Part shown: one piece after another, positions 37,196-49,899 of the stretch
Position numbering within the stretch: the stretch's first letter is position 1
Layout: every line of letters begins with the position of its first letter
Assembly (NCBI GenBank): GCA_026686845.1
Contig: JAIVEN010000015.1
Coordinates: 6,525,001 to 6,589,000, forward strand
DNA: 64,000 nt
From: Adenanthera pavonina
Lineage: Eukaryota; Streptophyta; Magnoliopsida; Fabales; Fabaceae
Direction: 5' to 3'
Notes under the pieces: generated by a model
Seen by the model: only the letters and a program-made list of their open reading frames with translations
Database searches by the model: none
Told to the model about the DNA's origin: nothing
Program-made: the position numbers and the translations under genes

Positions 37196-38728
37196 GAACT
37201 CCAATTACCTTAATAGATGGCCATTCTTGACCATTCTGATGAATGGTACCATAGTGGTGGGAAAAGTAAGCGTCAGGTGACCTGGGTTCAATGTTGAATC
37301 TTCTACAAAAAGGAATCCAGTGCTTGGAGAAAATAGAAGCTCTTAGAGAGCATAGAAGGTGAGGTCAGAGCCTCCATCATCGGAGAGATAAACACTCAGC
37401 TTATTTGAAGGATAATTGTAGGACATTGCTGATAACACTCTGTTCATCACCATACTTGGTGGCTCCAACAATGGATCCGCTGTGCATACAAAAATGTCCA
37501 CACTTGGTAACTTGTCTTCACCGTATCTGTAAATACATGCCAACAAGTTATTTTAGTTTTATTTTACTATTACTGCACTCTTGAGGTGCCAAAATACATT
37601 GTATTATTAGTCAAGTGATTGATACTTCCTTCATTTTATATCCATATGATGTCTGGCCAAGTTCAATTTAAATTAGTTAAAATCAATGTTCCAAAAACTA
37701 GTTAGTATTATAGAAAAGATGTATTCTATTATTAATCATTCAAACATAAAAATGAATAGAAAAAGAAAATACGTACTAGATCCATCCTTATGTATAATTA
37801 AAATTCTTTTGATTCAACATTAATTATTTTTATTATTAAATTCGTTTATTACTGATTATTGAATTATAGATATTGAATATTACTCCCTCGGTTCCATGTT
37901 ACAGAGCTCTTTGATCATATTATTATAATTAAATTCTTACACGTCATATTTTAGGGTAAAAATTTAATTTGTAACAAAAAAAAAGTGCCTTAATCGAGGT
38001 CGACGTATATCTATAAGGACACAGGTTGCATATCTAGACTAACAGACTAGTATGAGAAATTTTTATTGGAAATTTTGCAAATTCATATGAGTTGGGGGAA
38101 AATATTTATATTTTCATGATCTGAACAATTTCAACTCAATTGTAAAAACATCTAATAAAAATATAAAAATTTTTATGTAAATATGAAATTTTCAAGTTCA
38201 ATGTGAATATTTGTTTACATGAAAATTTTTACATTTTTATTATATGTTTTTATGTCTCAGTCATGATGTTCAAGTTAGAAAAAATTCTAAGTCATGAAAA
38301 TTTTTCCTAGCCGGCATTCACGAAATTGCCATTTCCCCAACGTCTGTTTAATTAATACCAGACCAAGAAGAATATCAAGATATACATATATCCAGAGACA
38401 AATGATCTTGAAATTAATTTTTTAGTACGTTGAAGCAATTTTAAGGAAATATATAATTAATAAAAATAAAAACATTGTTATAAAAACCAATAATAACATT
38501 TGAAAAGGGAAATAATTAAGGTGGAGGGAGAATTACCTGCGGGAGAGTGTATGTTTGAAGGGAGAGTGGTGGAGAATGGTCCAACGAAGAAACTGATTAT
38601 GAGTGAGAATCCAGAACATTCCAAAGCACACCTCCGACCACAACATCACACACATCCAACTCCATCTTCCTTCCTCCCCTCTTTCTGCTATCTTTCTTAT
38701 TCTCTCTCTTTTCCTTCCCTTTTCACTC

Positions 38729-38732
<4 letters not shown>
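37196..38732 (-). pseudogene. CslE pseudogene fragment (5' exons of a gene C-type copy)
   Basis: Exon-like pieces match gene C: 37209-37526 corresponds to C exon 3 (57308-57626), and 38537 to about 38703 corresponds to C exon 2. The exon 3 copy is 318 rather than 319 bp because one base is lost near 37351, which shifts the frame after DDGGSDLTFYAL. The exon 2 copy has a 6-bp insertion near 38605. A deletion equivalent to about 59008-59367 of gene C removes the first intron and most of exon 1, leaving the start codon (38732) and about eleven codons before a stop. All exons downstream of exon 3 are gone, replaced by the broken Copia LTR. It cannot encode an enzyme. Confidence 0.88.

Positions 38733-38784
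<52 letters not shown>
38733..38784. repeat. CT then TA microsatellite
   Basis: A (CT)n run followed by (TA)n lies immediately upstream of the pseudogene's start codon. It corresponds to the repeat at 59395-59455 before gene C, so the 5' leader repeat predates the duplication. Confidence 0.9.
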
Positions 38785-38814
38785 GATCTTTTCATGCTTC
38801 GGTGACAGTTTCAG

Positions 38815-39228
38815 ATGGAAAGGATGAAGATGTGTGACTGTGTGAGGTGTTAATGATCTCTCTTACGTATATGAGTTTTTTTCTCAATATATCTGTGGAA
38901 GTTTTTTATGTGAGAGAAAGACGTAATACATAGCTATATAGCCATACAGCAGTTGGACCACCCCCTTCTTAAAATAAAAAATGCATGCTGGAGCTCAAAA
39001 TCAAATTGATCATTGATGACTACCATGTATATTTCAAATAATATTTTAAAAATAATATATAATTATTATATAGTAATTTAATTATATATATAGATATGTA
39101 TATTATAAAAGGTATTAATTGATATACCAAAATATTTATATATATATGTATATTAACGGATAAATGAGATACCTAAGAAAAAAAATAAAACAAAAAATTG
39201 CAACAAAGAATAGATAATATTAGAAAAA
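38815..39228 (-). repeat. CslE upstream block (unit 2, beside the pseudogene)
   Basis: It matches the sequence upstream of gene C from 'ctcttacgtata' and 'gttggaccacccc' through 'gcatgctggagctcaaaatc' and 'aattgatcattgat' to 'ggataaatgagatacc'. It runs directly into the segment duplicated between genes A and B (39229 onward). Confidence 0.75.
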
Positions 39229-39520
39229 TTGAGGAGTAATTTTTATGTGATGGTGTGCGAAAAAGGGATATCATTTTTTATATTATATGAATGAAAATTA
39301 TTCTTTTAAACACGGGCGTTTTTTCTTTTTTTTAATTCTGAAAATTCCACTTCAATATTTAAATACACATGGCAAACCAAGTTTATTACAACATTCCATA
39401 AACTTTTTCTTACATCTAAAACATATTTTTGAGCCCAAATTCTTTTCATTAAAAGCTCGCTCCTTTTCCTTGTTCTAATTCCTTCAAAAAACTTTCCAAT
39501 GTACAGAACAAGTTCCAAGT

Positions 39521-42500
39521 TTAGTGCAAGGCTTTGACAAGAACACATGTGCTTGAAGCACATACTATAGATTTAATAGCAACAGAGGTAGGCAATCTTC
39601 CCTTGTCCATCCTAAAGAAAAGGCCTTCATATATGGGCACGTTGATGAGAACAAGAACCCCACATAATATAACTTGCAATACCATCTTCTCGAAAACCTT
39701 AATAAAGCCACCGTCACTTATAATTGCATCCTTCAACATTCCAAGAAAGCAAAACAGATAGAGCAAAGCAAGTGTCGCTAAGAGAGTAAACATAGGAGAA
39801 GAGGTTCCAAATTCCATAACTTCTTCCTCATAACGTTGGGAAGCTTCTTGTTCTGCAACTTTAGATGTGATTGAGAACCTTGAAGCTAAAGGAAACCCTA
39901 GAAGCCTCAAGGTGGTCTCCATGAAAGCAAAGAAGTAAGAGATTGTTCTCTTGTAAAGCCATATTCTTTGTTCATTCCACCATCCCAGGATTGTGCCTCC
40001 ACAACTCAAAAACTCCAACAAGCTGTAAGTGGTTTCCGCAACTACTACATATGCGAAAGGTATGAACCACGGGCTTGATATCTGATTTAACAATCCACCA
40101 ACTCAGTTCATTTTGGTCATAAATTAGTTTTTATAAGTGTAGATGATACACATTTTACATATGCTAATTAGGGTAAGTGTAGATGATACCTTAGGAAACA
40201 AGGAAATGCCTTTAAGAAGACAAAGCGAAGGGACGATGCAGTAATAGAGAGTTGGCAAAGACGTCGGTGCCCAAAAGCCATAGACGCAATACACCATTTG
40301 AATGCCTACTTCGATTTTGCCATATGCATGCCAAGCTGGACTATACTTTGAAAACAGAATCTCAAACTCACCCTCGGCCCATCTCTTCTGTTGAACCAGT
40401 GTTTGTGCCAATGTGGTTAAAGGTGATCCCAAGAATGCCTTCCTTTCTGGGTTGTAATGCACTGATTTCCACCCTTTGCTATGTATAGATAATCCAGTTA
40501 TCACATCCTCTACTTTACTCCCATATATAAATCCCATCTGCACTCAAACATCAATTCAATATCAGTATATGTAATAAATTCTGTTAGGTATTACGTACAT
40601 ACACATATATTACGGAGGGAGAGCGGGAGGGAGAGAGACCTCGGATCCCCACAGTGTGTTCTGTTCGTAGGTGCAGCTAGCAAGAGCCTTTGATTCTTGT
40701 TCTTGCAGGTGCATGCTTGGTTCCATGAATAGGTCATCGTCGATGTTCCAATCAATAATATTGTATTGATCTATGAACTTCTTCCCACAAAGAATATCTC
40801 TCCTATGAAAGCAGCCTGTTCCAATATATATTGGGCCGCCACAACCATCGGTACCTTCCAGCTTCACATACACAAATTAACTCAATCATCAAAGTTATAA
40901 AACACAATATATAATTAAAGTGTATGAGAAAAAAGATGATATGATACGAGAAGCCAGTGCGAACCCAACGTAACTTGTTTAGGCCCTAGGCTACACTATC
41001 ATATTTTATACGATTGTCAAAAATAAACTAAGTTTAAAAATCACACTGAAACTATTAAGAGAATCTATTTTGTGTTTGCAAGGAGAGTAAAAAATGGAAA
41101 AGGAATTACTAGGAAATTAGAAATGCCCCGTGCATTGCATGAAGTTGGATGTACAGTAGAGTTGTTGATGACAAATGATAGTGCAGCTTTCTATAGTTTT
41201 TATTTTTTACGTATATATATATTGATTGATGGATATTGATTTAGGTTTTCCGAGTATTCTTTGGGTTAATTATAGCTAGATCTAAATCTTCTATTGTTTT
41301 AATCTTACATCACTAGCAATGAAGAAGAAAATGACTGCAACCTTAATTTGATTTCATAAATGTTAACTAACCTCGTTGAGTACTAATCGCATACGATTCG
41401 CATATAAATCATTCTTAGTGACACCCTCGAAGTTCTGCGGGAACTGAACAAAAGCAATTTCATGGCCTTTCTCTTCATCCATGAAGAAGCAGAGTGCGTC
41501 TCTCACTGATTGTGAATTGTTAGAGTACATGTCACAGTCCACAATCAGCATGATTTTGCCATTGCTTATCTTTGAAGACACCCTTATCTGCATTTTTTAT
41601 CAAGTGCCTATGGGATGAGCTAGTTATTTTACACACACACACACTCACTGTGTGATTAAAATGAAGCACTACCAATGAATTCACGGCTCCAGCTTTAAAA
41701 TGATGAGGATATTTAGGTCTCTTCTCCCGCGCCAAGTACACCAAAGTTGGCATAACAGATCCATCTACAGCTTTTGAATTCTGTGCATCTTTTCTATGAT
41801 GTATTATCTGGGAATAATTTTGTCAAATTAACTAAGCGTAAGATAAGAGGCAAACTTGTTGAATAGTAGATATTAAAAATATAATGCTTATGAAATTAAG
41901 TTATTAATAATATACTTGAAGAATTGTATCATGGTCACGTCGAGACAAATACGTGTCCCACTGAGAAAATCCCTTGTGCTTAGAACGTATGTCTTTGGGT
42001 ACTTTTCCTGACTTGACTACATCTTCGATTCGCCTTTCCATATCTTCGTATAGTTTCTGCATGTGGAAGGAAGGAATTAGAGAAACTCAGCACATGAGAA
42101 AACACTATATATAATACTTATAAACATGCTTGTCAGATCACCTTGGTGGCTGCGAATTCTTTGGTCCAAACGGGGTCATCTGAAGTAGGAAAGGACGTAC
42201 TGTTAAAATAAGCAGAAGGAGCCCTGGGTTCGACATTGAATCGCTTGCAAAAGGGAAGCCAGTGCTTAGCAAAAGAAGAAGCTTCCAATAAAGCATAGAA
42301 GGTGAGTTCTGAGCCACCATCGTCTGAGAGATACACACTCAGCTTCTCCGTGGGATAGTCATAGACCATTACTGATAACACTGTGTTCATCACCATCATT
42401 GGTGGTTCTTTCTCTGGATCTGCTGTGCACACAAACACTTCCACTCTCGGCAACCTATGCTCATATCTGTTTCAGAACACACCCACTTAAGAGGTACTTA

Positions 42501-42879
42501 TATATAAACGTGTACAACATATTAATTTAACTTTCTTATAACAAGAAATCTTATAAATAGAGAGAGTTGATATATATGACCTTTGAGAGAGTCTCTGCTT
42601 GAAGGTTTGTCGGTAGATAGGGTTCCATCGGAGGGCTTGAGTGAGAACCCAGTACAGTCCAAAGAATAGTTCAGCACCAAGCAAGCCAGTCCAAAGGACC
42701 CAAGGTTTCTCCTCATCTTCTTCTCTAACACCATGGCTGGATAAGTGAGAGAATCTGTAAAGCCAGATTGAGAGTATTCCGAAGAATAATGAGATTGAGT
42801 AGAGCCTGTGAAGGATGAGTCTCCGTGTGGCTGCTCTCTTTGTCTCAAACAGTGGCTCATAAAACTCTCCCATACCCAT
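39521..42879 (-). CDS. Cellulose synthase-like protein E, gene B (8 exons, 748 aa)
   Basis: A paralogue of gene A with the same exon lengths: 42581-42879, 42142-42466, 41916-42056, 41673-41807, 41372-41587, 40640-40861, 40190-40537 and 39521-40081 (2247 nt, frame kept, GT-AG throughout). The start is the ATG of MGMGEFYEPLFET, where gene A has MGEGEF. The GT2 motifs SDDGG, DCD, VEDVITG and QQKRW are present, with two N-terminal and about six C-terminal membrane helices. It differs from A at scattered residues, for example IIHHRKD for ILLHRKD, and in the soluble loop of the last exon. The whole segment 39229-43700 mirrors 9533-14260, so A and B are a recent tandem or segmental duplicate. No disabling change is seen. 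The product of CslE enzymes is not established. Confidence 0.92.
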
Positions 42880-43039
42880 CCTCGATGGTTTTCTTCTTCT
42901 TCTTTCTTGTTTTGGTAGACTCCTCTCGTTTACTTCTTTAATAGACGAGTCTCCATGTGGCTTTCGTCAGTGGCGGAGGGAGGAGGCTGTGGGTGCCATG
43001 GGCCCACACAACCCTCCTCCGTCCATTTTATATATCCTT

Positions 43040-43700
43040 CCAGCAAGAAAAAAAAAACTCCTATATCTCTGAAAGTTTTTTATGCGAGGGAAAGACAATT
43101 ATAAGTAGTTAGACATACAACAGGTGGACCAAACCCTCCTTAAAAGCAGAAATCCATGCGCTCAAAATCAAATTGATCATTCATCACTGCCATATATATA
43201 TTTCAAATAATACTTTAAAACTAATACATATTTATGATATAGTAATGTATATATAAATATATATTATAAAAGGAATTAATTTAGATGAAATCAACGGATA
43301 AATGAGATACCTAAAAGGAAAAAAAGAATAAAACAAAATTGCAATAGATAATGAGATTATGATCTTAGCTTTGTCAATAACCTCACATTAGCTAAAAAGT
43401 TTTTCGTAAGTTTAATCATTAACATTTTGCTAAATAGCATTCAAATCATTTCTAAGAAAGTGATTATTTAATGTCGTACAAAATTTAACTTATCAATTTT
43501 TATTTCAGTTGAGTCATTTTTTCAACGTGTAAAAATAATTTATTTTGCTTTACTATAACTTATTTACTATTTGAGTCGTAATAACAAATAATAATATTTT
43601 AATTACCGCACACATAATATTGATTTGAACATGAATTGATCATACATGCATGATAAACAAATAAGTGATATTATATAATTTTATTTTAATTTTTTAAATT
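43040..43700 (-). promoter_or_regulatory. Upstream block of CslE gene B (unit 3)
   Basis: 5' flank of gene B on the minus strand, closely matching that of gene A through 'ataaacaaataagtgatatta'. Divergence from A starts soon after 43690. It presumably contains the promoter; no individual site can be assigned. Confidence 0.55.
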
Positions 43701-43929
43701 TTAAATTATCGTGTAATTTGGTGGTCCCTATGAGAATGATATTGGAGCGCATGTCCTGCCATACAAAAGAAAAATATCGAGAGAAAGACATATGAGCACG
43801 GAACGTAACCTATATAAACTGCATTATCATGAAAATTACAAATCTTTGTTTTATCCCCTTCTTTTTTCATTAACAGAGTTAGAACCTTAGTCATCACATC
43901 ACTAAACCCACCCCATTGTTATCCCTTAA

Positions 43930-44204
43930 TACTCCCTGCTTTGCTAAATATTAATCATTTTACTTTAATCTTAAATATAAGACCATTATCAGAATACAAG
44001 GAGATAATTAATATAATTACTAAAAATATACCCTTGTTTTATTAATGGTAAAAGAGAGAAAGAAAAATTGTATAAGAGTAATACATAATGTTGGAAAAAT
44101 GTTATAATTTTTTGAAAAATTAAGATAATTAGCTGATTTTAACTTTTATTCTCAATTCACATGAATCAATTAAAAGAATTTTATATTAAGAATTGGATAG
44201 AGTA
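43930..44204. mobile_element. Degenerate Stowaway-like MITE
   Basis: It begins TACTCCCTGC and ends near ATAGAGTA, its approximate reverse complement. The interior phrases 'aatataagaccatt', 'tttttgaaaaatt' and 'aaaagaattttatatta' correspond to those of the MITEs at 702 and 46844. The TIRs are eroded. Confidence 0.5.
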
Positions 44205-44769
44205 TTATTAAAATCGTATCAACCATTATACAAGTTGAGATACTTATTCAAAATTCACTAGTTGTATAATTTTTATAGATAAACTATGGACCAGGAAGGG
44301 GGGGAAAACTCATTCTCAAAACCATTAATAAAATTATTTATACAACTCATTTTCTGAACCTCAAATGTTTCTTCAATATATCATATGCTATAAAAACACA
44401 TCCATATAGTACTTTTATATATATGAACCAAAGACTAGGTAAAAAAAATTCATTTGCGTATGACAGGATATGTTCTCATTTCAGTATTGGGGCCAAACTT
44501 ATAGAAATTAATGCTTTGCGAGCTTGACTTCTTGAAACCATTATACGTCCCGACAAAATTGTTGATGGAGAGAGGATTGAGAGAAAGGGCTTCTGTTTTT
44601 GTTTGTGATAAGAAGATTAGGAAGGAAGAGGATGGAAGAACTGCCGTGTAACAGATTTTCTCCTTTCCCACAAAATAAATCATATATTCTCAATATTTAA
44701 GAGATATTCGGTCAATATAAATTATAAAATCTACTTGAGAAGATTTTATAATTTATTTTCAATCTCATG
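44205..44769. other. Intergenic spacer
   Basis: No gene supported. A 77-codon frame at 44450-44683 has no recognisable feature. Confidence 0.35.
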
Positions 44770-46460
44770 TGGCAGGAGTGGGGTGTCTACCCGGTTCACT
44801 CAATATCTATATAGATTTGTGAATGGGAGTGTCCCTGGTTTTTTGAGTATAAAATAATAAAAAAATAAAAAAATTATAAAAATATGATATGTTAGGAAAT
44901 ATTTATCAAAATATAACACACAAAGTCGACTAGTGATAATGCGACTTGAATCCGTATAAAAAAGTTGAACAACTAACTATACGATTTCAGATCTAATAAA
45001 TTTTTTTTAATAAAAAGATAAGTCGCATGGTCATCCATGCGACTTTACCTTTATTTTTTATAAATAATTCATCTTTTAGTTGTTAGATTATTTAAATGGG
45101 TTCTCTGATCTTATTTAAATGACCAATATTTCTCACTATACTCAGATCAACTTCCTACTCTATTCAAGTAAGTTTCCACCATTCCTAAATATGATTCTTT
45201 ATAAGAAATATTTTGTATAGACATATGAAATTATCTTTTTTACATTAAATATTACTAAGAAGATATAAATTTAATTAAAAGTACAACAAATATTAATTAA
45301 TAATTAACTATATTTGTATAAGTGTTGTTCCAAATTTTCTCATCCCTAAACTTATATTATATATACATGCTTTATTTTTTAAACATTCAAATATTATATT
45401 AAAATTGCATAAAAAGGCAAAAAAATTCTTGTATGGTACGTTAATTTTTATAATTGAAATTAAGAAAAAAAAGAACGAAATATGACATGTTAGACAATAG
45501 GTATTTTTTAGCATAACATAATAAAAAAATAAAAAAAATTACCAAAATATAACATGTTAGACAATATTTACCAAAATATAACAAACAAAGTCGACTAGTG
45601 ACAGTACATTTTGACTCCATACACATAAGTCTCTGATTCTATTTATAAGGTGTATGGAGTCAAAATGCACTATTACTAGTTAACTTTGTTTGTTATATTT
45701 TGATAAATATTATCTAACATGTCATATTTTGGTAATTTTTTTATTTTTTTATTATATTATCTTCAAAAATACCTATTGTCTAACATATCATATTTCTTTC
45801 TTTTTTTCCTTAATTTCATTCATAAAAATTAACATATCATACAAGAATTTTTTGCTTCTTCATGCAATTTTAATTTGATATTTGAATGTTTAAAAAATAA
45901 AGCATGTGTATATAATATAAGTTTAGGAAAGAGAAAATTTAGGATAACACTTATACAAATATAGTTAATTACTAATTAATATTTGTTGCACTTTTAATTA
46001 AATTTATATCTTAGTAATATTTAATGTAAAAAAGATAGTTTCAGATCCCTATACAAAATATTTTCTATAAAAAATCATATTTGATAATGGTGGAAACTTA
46101 CTTGAAGAGAGTAGGAAGTTGATCTGAGTATAATAGGAAACATTAGTTATTTAAATAATATTAGAGAACCTATTTAAATAATCTAACAACTAAAAAATGA
46201 ATTATTTAAAAAAAATAAAGGCAAAGTCGCATGGATGGCCATGCGACTTACCTTTTTATTAAAAAAAAATTTGTTAGATCTGAAATCGCATAGTTGGTTG
46301 TTCGATTTCTTTGTATGAACTCGAGTCGCGTTGTCACCGGTCGACTGTGTGTGTTATATTTTGGTAAATATTTTTTAACATGTCTCGATAATTTTTTTTA
46401 TTTTTTTGTTATTTTACACTCAAAAAACCGAGTGTCCCCTGCTGCCACCCCCACCTCCCA
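44770..46460. repeat. Long fold-back palindrome (about 0.8 kb arms)
   Basis: The left arm from about 44826 to 45623 is the imperfect reverse complement of 45650 to about 46437, with a centre near 45636 and a spacer of about 25 bp. Matching pairs include the 'ggttttttgagt' and 'actcaaaaaacc' ends, 'gtcgactagtg', 'ggaagttgatctgagtat' and 'gactccatacac'. Each arm also contains a perfect small hairpin (45020-45045, counterpart 46224-46249) and a direct repeat of its own outer end near the centre. Outer flanks (GTGGCAG... at about 44770 and ...CTGCCAC near 46446) extend the symmetry. No coding capacity. It could be a fold-back transposon or an inverted duplication. Transcription would give a long double-stranded hairpin. 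Confidence 0.85.
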
Positions 46461-46843
46461 TGGCAGAGAATTAATATTTTTACTTTTATGAATAGTTTTT
46501 TATTTTTTAAAATTTAAAAATTATATAGATAATAAAATATGCTTTTTATGAATCATGAAATTATGTATTTGTGTTGATTTTATTTTTTTAATGCCTTTTT
46601 CTCTATTAGTATACAACTGTATGACTGTTGTTATGTTTAAAAATAACATTAATGTAACAAGACATATAGATAGCTTCAGGTAGAAAAGTTCAAATTGTGA
46701 TTCAGTAGCACTTTTCATATTTGGCTCTTTAATTTCCATTTGTTCTTTAGTGTAATTGTATATATATTGTTTTCTGGTCACATTCGTTTTGAGCACTTTT
46801 ATGTGCTTGCTGGCTTATTCCTCTTGGTTTTGTCTTGAAATGA
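46461..46843. other. Intergenic spacer
   Basis: No gene supported. The phrase 'aggtagaaaagttc' is shared with 27487 and 61432 and marks array spacer. Confidence 0.35.
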
Positions 46844-47082
46844 TACTATATCCGGTCCTATATATAAGATCTTTTGCCCCGATCCGAAATATAAAACCCT
46901 TTACCCAAAAAAATGTCCCTATTTAATGTATCTAAAGATAAAGAGAAAGAGATTAAATAAGGGTAGTTTTGGAAAAATGTTGAGATTTTCGGAGAAATCG
47001 AGATTGTTAATTAGTTTTAATTTCAATTCTTAATCCACGTGATTCGGTTAAAAGGATCTTATATTAAGGATAAGAGGGAGTA
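46844..47082. mobile_element. Stowaway-like MITE, same family as 702-970
   Basis: It starts TACTATATCCGGTCCTATAT and ends ...AGGATAAGAGGGAGTA, with TA at both borders. The interior phrases 'taagggtagttttggaaaaa' and 'gattcggttaaaaggatctt' are the reverse complement of those at 702-970, so the two copies lie in opposite orientation. Confidence 0.7.
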
Positions 47083-47642
47083 TCTTTGTTATTTAATGAA
47101 GCCTACTCTCTTCCAATTGATTCAGTGAAGAGAGTGTGATGTTTCATTCGAGTGTTCCTCAGAAAACAAACTCGAGATGGTTCATTGAATTAAGCATCCT
47201 AGCTAGCCACCGATCGAAGGTTGTAGAATCCATGTTTGACAACAAAATAATGTTATTATTAATATGCTTACCAATATAATTCCTCTGTTTTTAAATAATT
47301 AACAATTAGCTGTTATGTAGGCGAATTAAAAAAAGCTAATAAATAATATAAGAATAAAAAAATGTGACTATATTCTATTATAATATCCTAAATAATTATG
47401 TAGTATTATTGAATCTCTTTTTTCTTTATTGTTATTCAAGAGTAAAATTATTTTAGAAAAATAATTAATGCTATTTTAAAGTGATAATTAATTATTTTGG
47501 GACAAAAAAGTATTTATCACTTTGACTGTACCTATCATACTGTACAGTTAATTGTGGTGTGTGAAATATCCCTTAACTTAGGATCCCACTTCGAAATTAA
47601 ATAATTGCTTTAGGCTTACATACTAATTACTATATAGTGTGA
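47083..47642. other. CslE-array spacer
   Basis: No gene. It contains 'ggttcattgaattaagcatcc' and 'gaaggttgtagaatccatg', shared with 61625-61680 and in part with 27785-27850. Confidence 0.45.
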
Positions 47643-47925
47643 TACTCTCTCCATTCCATTTTATTTGTTGTTTTAAAATTTTTTCACATATATCAATAAA
47701 ACTATTAAATGATCTAGATTATAGTAAAATTTAATAATATTTTACTGAAATATCCTTACATTAAATACTAAAAGATAACTTGTATTCTACCTATTATTAT
47801 TTTTAATGAAGGTTAAAATTGTAAAAAAAATAATTAATATTTTATTAATAATCTAAAATCACAGATAAACTATAATATTTAAAATTTTATAAAACAGCAA
47901 ATAAAACGAAACGCTCTAAGAAGTA
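47643..47925. mobile_element. Second Stowaway-like MITE
   Basis: The left end TACTCTCTCCATTCCATTTT and right end ...AAATAAAACGAAACGCTCTAAGAAGTA are imperfect inverted repeats with TA borders. The interior is A/T-rich. It is a different subfamily from the 702 and 46844 copies. Confidence 0.5.
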
Positions 47926-48184
47926 TATATAGGAGACAATAATTAAAAAAATGGTTGTGATTGTACCACGTACCTTTGAAAAATTAATAAGAAGCATAAG
48001 ATTTTATTTCAAAGTAAATAAGTAGGCGTCGTAATAAATCCCACCTATCAAAGGGGATCCACTATTGCATACCTATCTCTGCTCTGCAATTGTATAAACT
48101 ATACAATTAATGTTTTATCAGGCACCCAAATATTGAATTTTTAGTGATAATCTTTCTATCTCTTTTTCTTCAAATTAAACCACA

Positions 48185-48385
48185 CGCAATAATGACTATT
48201 AATTAAGAAGACTTAGTAAAATTAGATGGTCATTTACCATGCATGGAATGTCTAGTCATATATATAATTTGTTGGACATACTGTTTATGTTTTCCGGGGG
48301 GCTCTATTTATTTTATTTATTTGATACTGAGAGGTGAGTAATGGAAGGTCTGTCTTTCAATAATTGAAAAGCTTTAAGATATGTT
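48185..48385. repeat. Block duplicated at 16980-17190
   Basis: Same orientation and order of phrases as at 16980-17190. It lies where the gene body would be expected to the left of the upstream block at 48510-49480, so it helps delimit an array unit that has lost its CslE gene. Confidence 0.75.
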
Positions 48386-48509
48386 CCACATCAAAGGAAG
48401 AAATAAAACAAAATCAGCCGTTTCCAAATCCTATCAAAAACACAGGTCTGTCTGATCTGCAGCAGAAAACATGGAGATATGTGTGTGTATTGTATGTTTT
48501 CTTTATCTT

Positions 48510-49480
48510 ATACTGTGTCTCTGAAAGTTTATGTGAGAGAAGCACATAATTAATAATTAGCTACCCATACAGCATCTGGACCACCCCCTCCTTGAAATAA
48601 AAAATGCATAATAGAGCTCAAAATCAAATTGATTATTCATCAATCATCACAACCATACACTACCTCTAGTTTTTTTTATAAGAAATAAGTAACTATTTCA
48701 TTAAAATTAAGAAAAATAATTAAAATTAATTAAGTATTATTAAAATGTTACAAAATGAAATTTCCTTCTAGAAATGCCCATATTAAATAATCTATACTTC
48801 CTTCTTTTGCATGAAAAAAAATGATTGCCTCGTAAAGATAATTTTCTTTGTGTATAAAAGAAATAATTTAATAAATATACAAGATCAATGGATTTTGTTT
48901 CTTATAAATAGGACAAAAAAAAAACACTCTCAAAGTTTTCTTATAAAAATGACTAGAGGGAGTATATTTCAAATAATATATAATTTTAAAATAATATATA
49001 TTTATGATATAGTAATTTATATTTTTTTTATAAAAGGAATTAATTGATATGAAATTAACGGATAAATGAGATACCAAAAATAAAACAAAAAACAAAAATT
49101 GCAATAGATAATGAGATTATGATCTTAGCTTTGACAATAACCTCACATTGTCTAAAAAGCTCTTCGTAAATTTAATCATTAGCCTTCTGCTAAATAGTAT
49201 TCAAATCATTTCTAAGAAAGTAATTATTTAATGTTATACAAAATTTAACTTAACCTTTTTTATTTTGATTTAGTCATTTTTAACATGTAAAAATAATTTA
49301 AATAATTTATTTTGCTTTAGTATAACTTATTTATTTGAGTTGTAATATAACAAATAATAATATTTTAATTACCGCACATATCATTGATTTGAACATGAAT
49401 TGATCCTACATGATAAACAATTAAGTGATATTACATAATTTTATTTTAATTTTTAAATTTTAAATTATCGTATAATTTGG
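48510..49480 (-). repeat. Gene-less CslE upstream block (unit 4)
   Basis: It matches the upstream blocks of genes A, B and C: 'ctgtgtctctgaaagttt', 'ctggaccaccccctccttgaaa', 'gagctcaaaatcaaattgat', 'taacggataaatgagatacc', 'gcaatagataatgagatta', 'aataacctcacatt' and 'aattaagtgatattacataat'. No CslE exon exists between it and gene B's flank. A segment of about 300 bp (48660-48960), not shared with the others, is inserted. Confidence 0.75.
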
Positions 49481-49899
49481 TGGTCATCACATCACTTCAA
49501 GATTCTAGAGTATATTTTCTCATATATAATTTTTACTCCTTTTTATTCATATTATAGGAGATTTCTAACCATTTTAAACTTACTAAAAAAAAGTTGACTA
49601 CACATCTTAAAATTTAAAAAAAAATAAAATTTTAATTTTATTCTTATTAATTACTTTATTTTGAAAATTTATCTCCTTTCTTTTCCAACTTATGAGATAA
49701 TAACCAATATAAATAAAAAATATAAACTCCTACTAAAAATTATATAATTATTTATATTTTGAATCAAATAAAAATTTTAAAAAAAATTTATAATATAAAT
49801 TGGAGTGAATAATTTAAAGAAAAAATACTTCCCCACCACAACAGAACTGTTGTAGCAGGTGGGGTGACAGGAAACATCCCAAACTCACATGGGCCGGGG

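Noticed and set aside
45308..46491. Several short frames inside the palindrome
   Set aside because: They are A/T-rich mirror-image frames produced by the inverted repeat, with low-complexity Phe/Ile/Leu content.
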